64,000 bases of DNA from DASPLX01 sp035627375 (lineage in GTDB: Bacteria; Pseudomonadota; Gammaproteobacteria; Burkholderiales; Burkholderiaceae_D). Shown piece by piece: positions 60,191-64,000 of the stretch. A program made the translations under genes and the position numbers. The stretch lies in contig DASPLX010000017.1 in NCBI GenBank assembly GCA_035627375.1, positions 1-64,000 of the forward strand, in the 5' to 3' direction. Numbering within the stretch: position 1 is the stretch's first letter; every line of letters begins with the position of its first letter. The notes below the pieces were generated by a model that had not been told where the DNA came from, searched no databases, and saw only the letters and a list, made by a program, of their open reading frames with translations.

Positions 60191-61291
60191 ATGAAAAAGT
60201 TTAGCACAGCCGCCCGCTCCCTCGTCCTGGCATCGATTTTCGCTCCGCTGGCGGTATGGGCGGCGCCGTCCACCGGCGTACCCCATTGCGAATTCCTGCC
60301 GAACGCGCCCGACCAGCACACGGTCGTCCGCGGCGACACGCTGTGGGATATTTCCGGCCGTTTTCTCAAGCATCCGTGGTGCTGGCCCCATGTCTGGGGC
60401 ATGAACCAGGAACAGATCCGCGATCCGCACTGGATCTATCCGGGGCAGATCGTCTATTTCGACCGCGTCGCCGGCCGCCTGCGGCTCGGCACGCCGACCG
60501 CTTCGGCGGCGCAGGGAGCGGACGCCGCCGGCGGCATACCGACCGTCCGCCTGTCGCCGCAAGTGCGCATGGAGGGGATCGGCAAGGAAGCGATCCCGGC
60601 GATCGCGTCGGGGGCCATCGAACCGTTCCTGTCGCAACCGCTGATCGTCGAGGAAGACACGCTCAAGGACGCGCCGCGCATCATGGCGACCCAGGAACAA
60701 CGTGTCTATCTCGGCAAGAACGACCGCGCCTATGTGCGCGGCGACCTCAAGGGCGGCACCTCGTTCCAGGTGTTCCGTCCGAGCGTTCCGCTCAAGGACC
60801 CGGAAAGCGGCAAGGTCATCGCCTTCGAATCGGCCTATCTCGGTACGGTCAAGCTGGACCGCGCGGCCAAGGCTGATGACGAGGCGCACAGCTTCACCGT
60901 CGTCAGTTCGCGCGAAGAAATGGGCGAAGGCGATCGCCTGATGCCGATGCCGCCCACCCCGATCCTCAATTACATGCCGCATGCTCCGAGCAAGCCGGTT
61001 CAGGCGCGCATCGTCTCGGTCTATGGCGGCGTATCGCAGGCCGGCCAGAACCAGGTGGTGGCGATCAATCGCGGCAAGGAAGACGGCCTCGATATCGGCG
61101 CCGTGCTGCAACTGTACCGGGCCGGCCGCGTCGTCCGCGACCGCACCGACGGCAAGAAGCCGATCAAGCTGCCCGACGAGCAATACGGCACGCTGTTCGT
61201 ATTCCGCCTGTTCGACAAGGTCTCGTACGCCCTCGTGATGCAAGTGACCGACGCCGTGCAGGTCGGCGACGCCGCCAAGACCCCGGAATAA
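60191..61291 (+). CDS. LysM-domain exported protein
   Basis: This 366-residue protein has a signal peptide (SLVLASIFAPLAVWA), a LysM domain near residues 40-90 (VVRGDTLWDISGRFLKHPWC, then QEQIRDPHWIYPGQIVYF), and a long C-terminal region (VSVYGGVSQAGQNQVVAINR). LysM binds peptidoglycan. The protein occurs between def and dprA in this lineage. It is divergent from def across a 200-bp promoter region. dprA begins 4 bp after the stop, so the two are cotranscribed. Confidence 0.88.
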   Translation: MKKFSTAARSLVLASIFAPLAVWAAPSTGVPHCEFLPNAPDQHTVVRGDTLWDISGRFLKHPWCWPHVWGMNQEQIRDPHWIYPGQIVYFDRVAGRLRLGTPTASAAQGADAAGGIPTVRLSPQVRMEGIGKEAIPAIASGAIEPFLSQPLIVEEDTLKDAPRIMATQEQRVYLGKNDRAYVRGDLKGGTSFQVFRPSVPLKDPESGKVIAFESAYLGTVKLDRAAKADDEAHSFTVVSSREEMGEGDRLMPMPPTPILNYMPHAPSKPVQARIVSVYGGVSQAGQNQVVAINRGKEDGLDIGAVLQLYRAGRVVRDRTDGKKPIKLPDEQYGTLFVFRLFDKVSYALVMQVTDAVQVGDAAKTPE

Positions 61292-61295
61292 GCGG

Positions 61296-62420
61296 GTGAC
61301 GGACCTGGAGGGACTGGCCGCCTGGATCCGGCTGGAGCAGACCGCCGGCCTCGGACTGGAGGGCGCGCGCAAGCTGTTGGCGGCGTTCGGCCTGCCGGAG
61401 AACATTTTCGGTGCCGGCTATGCGGCGCTCGCCAGAGTCGTGCCCGAGCGCGTGGCGCGCGCGCTGACGGCCGCGCCCTCCGAGGCAACGCTAGCATTGA
61501 TCGAGCGCTCGCTGGAATGGGCCGAACAGCCGGGCAATCATATCCTCACGCTGGCCGACGACGGCTATCCGCAAACGCTGCTCGACATTCCCGATCCCCC
61601 GCTCATGGTGTATGCGAAAGGCCGCATCGAACTGCTGGCGCGGCCTTCCATCGCCATCGTCGGCAGCCGGAATGCGACCGCGCAGGGCGTCGCCAACGCC
61701 GAGAAATTCTCCGAAGTGTTGAGCCAAGCGGGGCTGACGATCGTCTCCGGCATGGCGCTCGGCATCGATACGGCGGCGCATCAGGGCGGTTTGCGCGGCC
61801 CCGGCGCGACCGTCGCGGTGATCGGCACCGGTGCCGACCTGGTGTATCCGGCGCGCAATCGCGGGCTGGCGCACCTGATCGCCGAAGGCGGCTGCATTGT
61901 CAGCGAATACTCGCTCGGCACACCGGCGCTCGCCGCCAATTTCCCGCGCCGCAACCGCGTCATCAGCGGCTTGGCGCGCGGCGTGCTGGTCGTCGAAGCG
62001 GCTATCCAATCGGGCTCGCTGATCACGGCCCGGATGGCGGCCGAACAGGGGCGGGAAGTGTTCGCGATCCCGGGTTCGATCCACTCGCCGCTGGCCAAGG
62101 GTTGCCACCGCTTGATCAAGCAGGGCGCCAAGCTGGTGGAATCGGCCGAGGACATCCTGGAGGAGTTCCGTTACTACCAGGCGGTCAAGGCCGGCCTGCC
62201 GGCCATCCAGGCCACACCGGCGCCTGCCGCGCCCTCGCCGGCGGCGATGCCCGTGACCGACCCGCTGCTCGAAGCAATGGGCTTCGATCCGGTGCCGCTC
62301 GATGCCTTGGCGATGCGCTGCGGTCTCGACGCGGCAACCTTGTCGGCCCGATTACTGGGCCTTGAACTGGACGGCAGGATCGAAGTACTGCCGGGCGGCT
62401 CGTATCGCCGGCTCGCCTGA
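61296..62420 (+). CDS. dprA: DNA-processing protein DprA
   Basis: This protein of about 374 residues starts at GTG 61296. A small N-terminal helix-hairpin region leads to the extended Rossmann fold typical of DprA: IAIVGSRNATAQGVANAEKF, then GLTIVSGMALGIDTAAHQGG. A C-terminal winged helix follows (residues ~310-370; LLEAMGFDPVPLDALAMRCG). DprA loads RecA on incoming single strands during natural transformation. The competence gene comM in this genome is disrupted, which may affect the pathway. Confidence 0.94.
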   Translation: MTDLEGLAAWIRLEQTAGLGLEGARKLLAAFGLPENIFGAGYAALARVVPERVARALTAAPSEATLALIERSLEWAEQPGNHILTLADDGYPQTLLDIPDPPLMVYAKGRIELLARPSIAIVGSRNATAQGVANAEKFSEVLSQAGLTIVSGMALGIDTAAHQGGLRGPGATVAVIGTGADLVYPARNRGLAHLIAEGGCIVSEYSLGTPALAANFPRRNRVISGLARGVLVVEAAIQSGSLITARMAAEQGREVFAIPGSIHSPLAKGCHRLIKQGAKLVESAEDILEEFRYYQAVKAGLPAIQATPAPAAPSPAAMPVTDPLLEAMGFDPVPLDALAMRCGLDAATLSARLLGLELDGRIEVLPGGSYRRLA

Positions 62421-62666
62421 CGACTGCGCGAACATGCTACACTTCCGCTGACGTCCTCGCGCAACTCTGTGTTTTGCAACAACTTCTTTTCTCCCGAACT
62501 TTCCTTCGCTTTTGACGTCTCTTGTAAGGTGTTAATCCGCCTTGCATATAAAAGTTTTTCGATAGCCGAAAAGCTATCAAGCGGATGATGTTTCTCATCA
62601 AATAGTTTCCGAAAAGCATTACAACCGGGCTTGTGCCGCCTCTTCCTTAGCGATAAAGTACCTTCC

Positions 62667-63143
62667 ATGTTTGACGTCCTTGTCTATCTTTACGAGACTT
62701 ATTACCGTCCGGATGCCTGCCCGGATTCGGAGGCGCTGGCCAGAAAGCTGTCCGCGGTCGGTTTCGAGGAAGAAGAAATTTCGGAGGCGCTCGGCTGGCT
62801 GGCCGATCTGGCCGAAACCACCAGCAAGCTCGCCGACAACTATCCCCAACAGACGGCGTTTTCCTTCGGCACCCGGATTTACGTAACGCGCGAGGTCGAT
62901 GCGCTGGGCCCGGAAGCGATCGGCATCATCCAATTCCTGGAATCCGCCAAGGTCATCACTCCGGTACAACGCGAGATCGTGATCGAACGCGCCCTGGCGG
63001 CCAGCGACGAGCAAATCTCGCTCGACAAGCTCAAAGTCATCGTGCTGATGGTGTTATGGAGCCAGGGCAGGGAGCCGGACGGTTTGATCTTTGACGAATT
63101 GTTCGACGACCCGGAAGATGGCGAGCCGCGCTTGTTGCACTAA
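62667..63143 (+). CDS. smg: Smg/DUF494 family protein
   Basis: This 158-residue protein matches DUF494 over its length: MFDVLVYLYETYYRPDACPD, then GFEEEEISEALGWLADLAET and LDKLKVIVLMVLWSQG. The function is unknown, but the gene is conserved between dprA and a type IA topoisomerase gene. The 246-bp interval before it holds no recognised gene. No terminator hairpin was seen after it. Confidence 0.92.
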   Translation: MFDVLVYLYETYYRPDACPDSEALARKLSAVGFEEEEISEALGWLADLAETTSKLADNYPQQTAFSFGTRIYVTREVDALGPEAIGIIQFLESAKVITPVQREIVIERALAASDEQISLDKLKVIVLMVLWSQGREPDGLIFDELFDDPEDGEPRLLH

Positions 63144-63433
63144 ACCCACTCTTTTTTTCTTCAAGTTTTCGCTCAGATACGCTTTCTTGAAGCGAGCACC
63201 CTCGCCGCCGAGCGTTTGTCGCGGCCAACAGGCTTGTCCTCCTTGCTTGCGGATTGCGGCGTAACGCGCTTATCATTGGCCGCTTGACGGCCCATTAATA
63301 CGTTGGGGATAGAGTATCGCTATTGCTAGGCTCTTTCCCTAAGCAAATAATCAAGCATTCCCATAGAGTTGCAATTCATGCAACCGACTTGCCTTGCCAC
63401 CGGCACGAGCATGCCTTACTGAGAAGAACAGCC

Positions 63434-64000
<567 letters not shown>

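Noticed and set aside
63284..63315. Promoter for topB (TTGACG with a weak -10)
   Set aside because: The spacing to the best -10-like string is 18-20 bp and the match is poor, so it is not listed as a feature.

Overview
The window looks like the chromosome of a GC-rich betaproteobacterium, most likely in Burkholderiales and probably near Oxalobacteraceae (Herbaspirillum/Noviherbaspirillum/Massilia-like). That placement is inference. It rests on the clusters rsmB-DUF4390-ntrY-ntrX and fmt-def / LysM-dprA-smg-topB, and on lineage-typical small proteins (DUF3567, DUF1840, DUF2917). No rRNA, tRNA or CRISPR array was recognised.

Bases 1 to about 11,156 are an accessory island of visibly lower GC. 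Its left part (1-4,090) is mobile-element wreckage: a toxin-like C-terminal fragment cut by an IS3-family element, then an apparently complete IS66-family element lying between two truncated, oppositely oriented IS3-family relatives. Next come a hypothetical HTH/coiled-coil protein and a secreted NUC1-type nuclease. The most interesting locus follows: a minus-strand pair encoding a Ubl-Ubl-E2-like fusion and a JAB-E1/ThiF fusion, which is a compact bacterial ubiquitin-like conjugation/deconjugation system. Upstream of it, in the same orientation, are an ImmA/IrrE-type metallopeptidase and an XRE regulator, with palindromes and a hairpin between the two pairs. The island ends inside comM, of which only the last ~132 codons remain. 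A 14-bp direct repeat spaced by 80 bp lies at that edge.

From about 11.2 kb onward the sequence is high-GC core chromosome. 11.7-16.6 kb holds dsbA, a MocR-type regulator, a DUF2917 protein, an AraC regulator, a LysE exporter and a DUF523 protein. 16.6-19.8 kb holds envelope proteins (MipA/OmpV, a secreted protein, a PrcB-like lipoprotein). 20-29 kb is a signalling block: an RstAB-like two-component pair, a DMT transporter, a triple-PAS histidine kinase, a single-domain receiver and a 1131-residue receiver-GAF-PAS-GGDEF-EAL protein. 29-34.4 kb holds a di-haem peroxidase-like protein, a BaeSR-like pair and fosA.

34.6-42.4 kb carries an OPT oligopeptide transporter with a coupled mini-ORF, a VOC protein, a signal peptidase I, two LysE-type exporters, a HAD phosphatase, a lipoprotein, DUF1840 and a monoglyceride-lipase-like hydrolase. 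42.4-48 kb is rsmB, DUF4390, an NtrY-like kinase, a short NtrX-like regulator without an AAA+ domain, and a degenerate CobW-like protein. 48.3-54 kb holds DUF3567, a TrmB-like methyltransferase, a DUF1045-PhnN-like fusion that has lost its P-loop, a class II glutamine amidotransferase, a degenerate EAL-HDOD protein and a solute-binding protein. metH fills 54.1-57.9 kb. A candidate small RNA lies between metH and fmt. The window closes with fmt and def (minus strand), divergent from LysM, dprA, smg and a truncated topB (plus strand).
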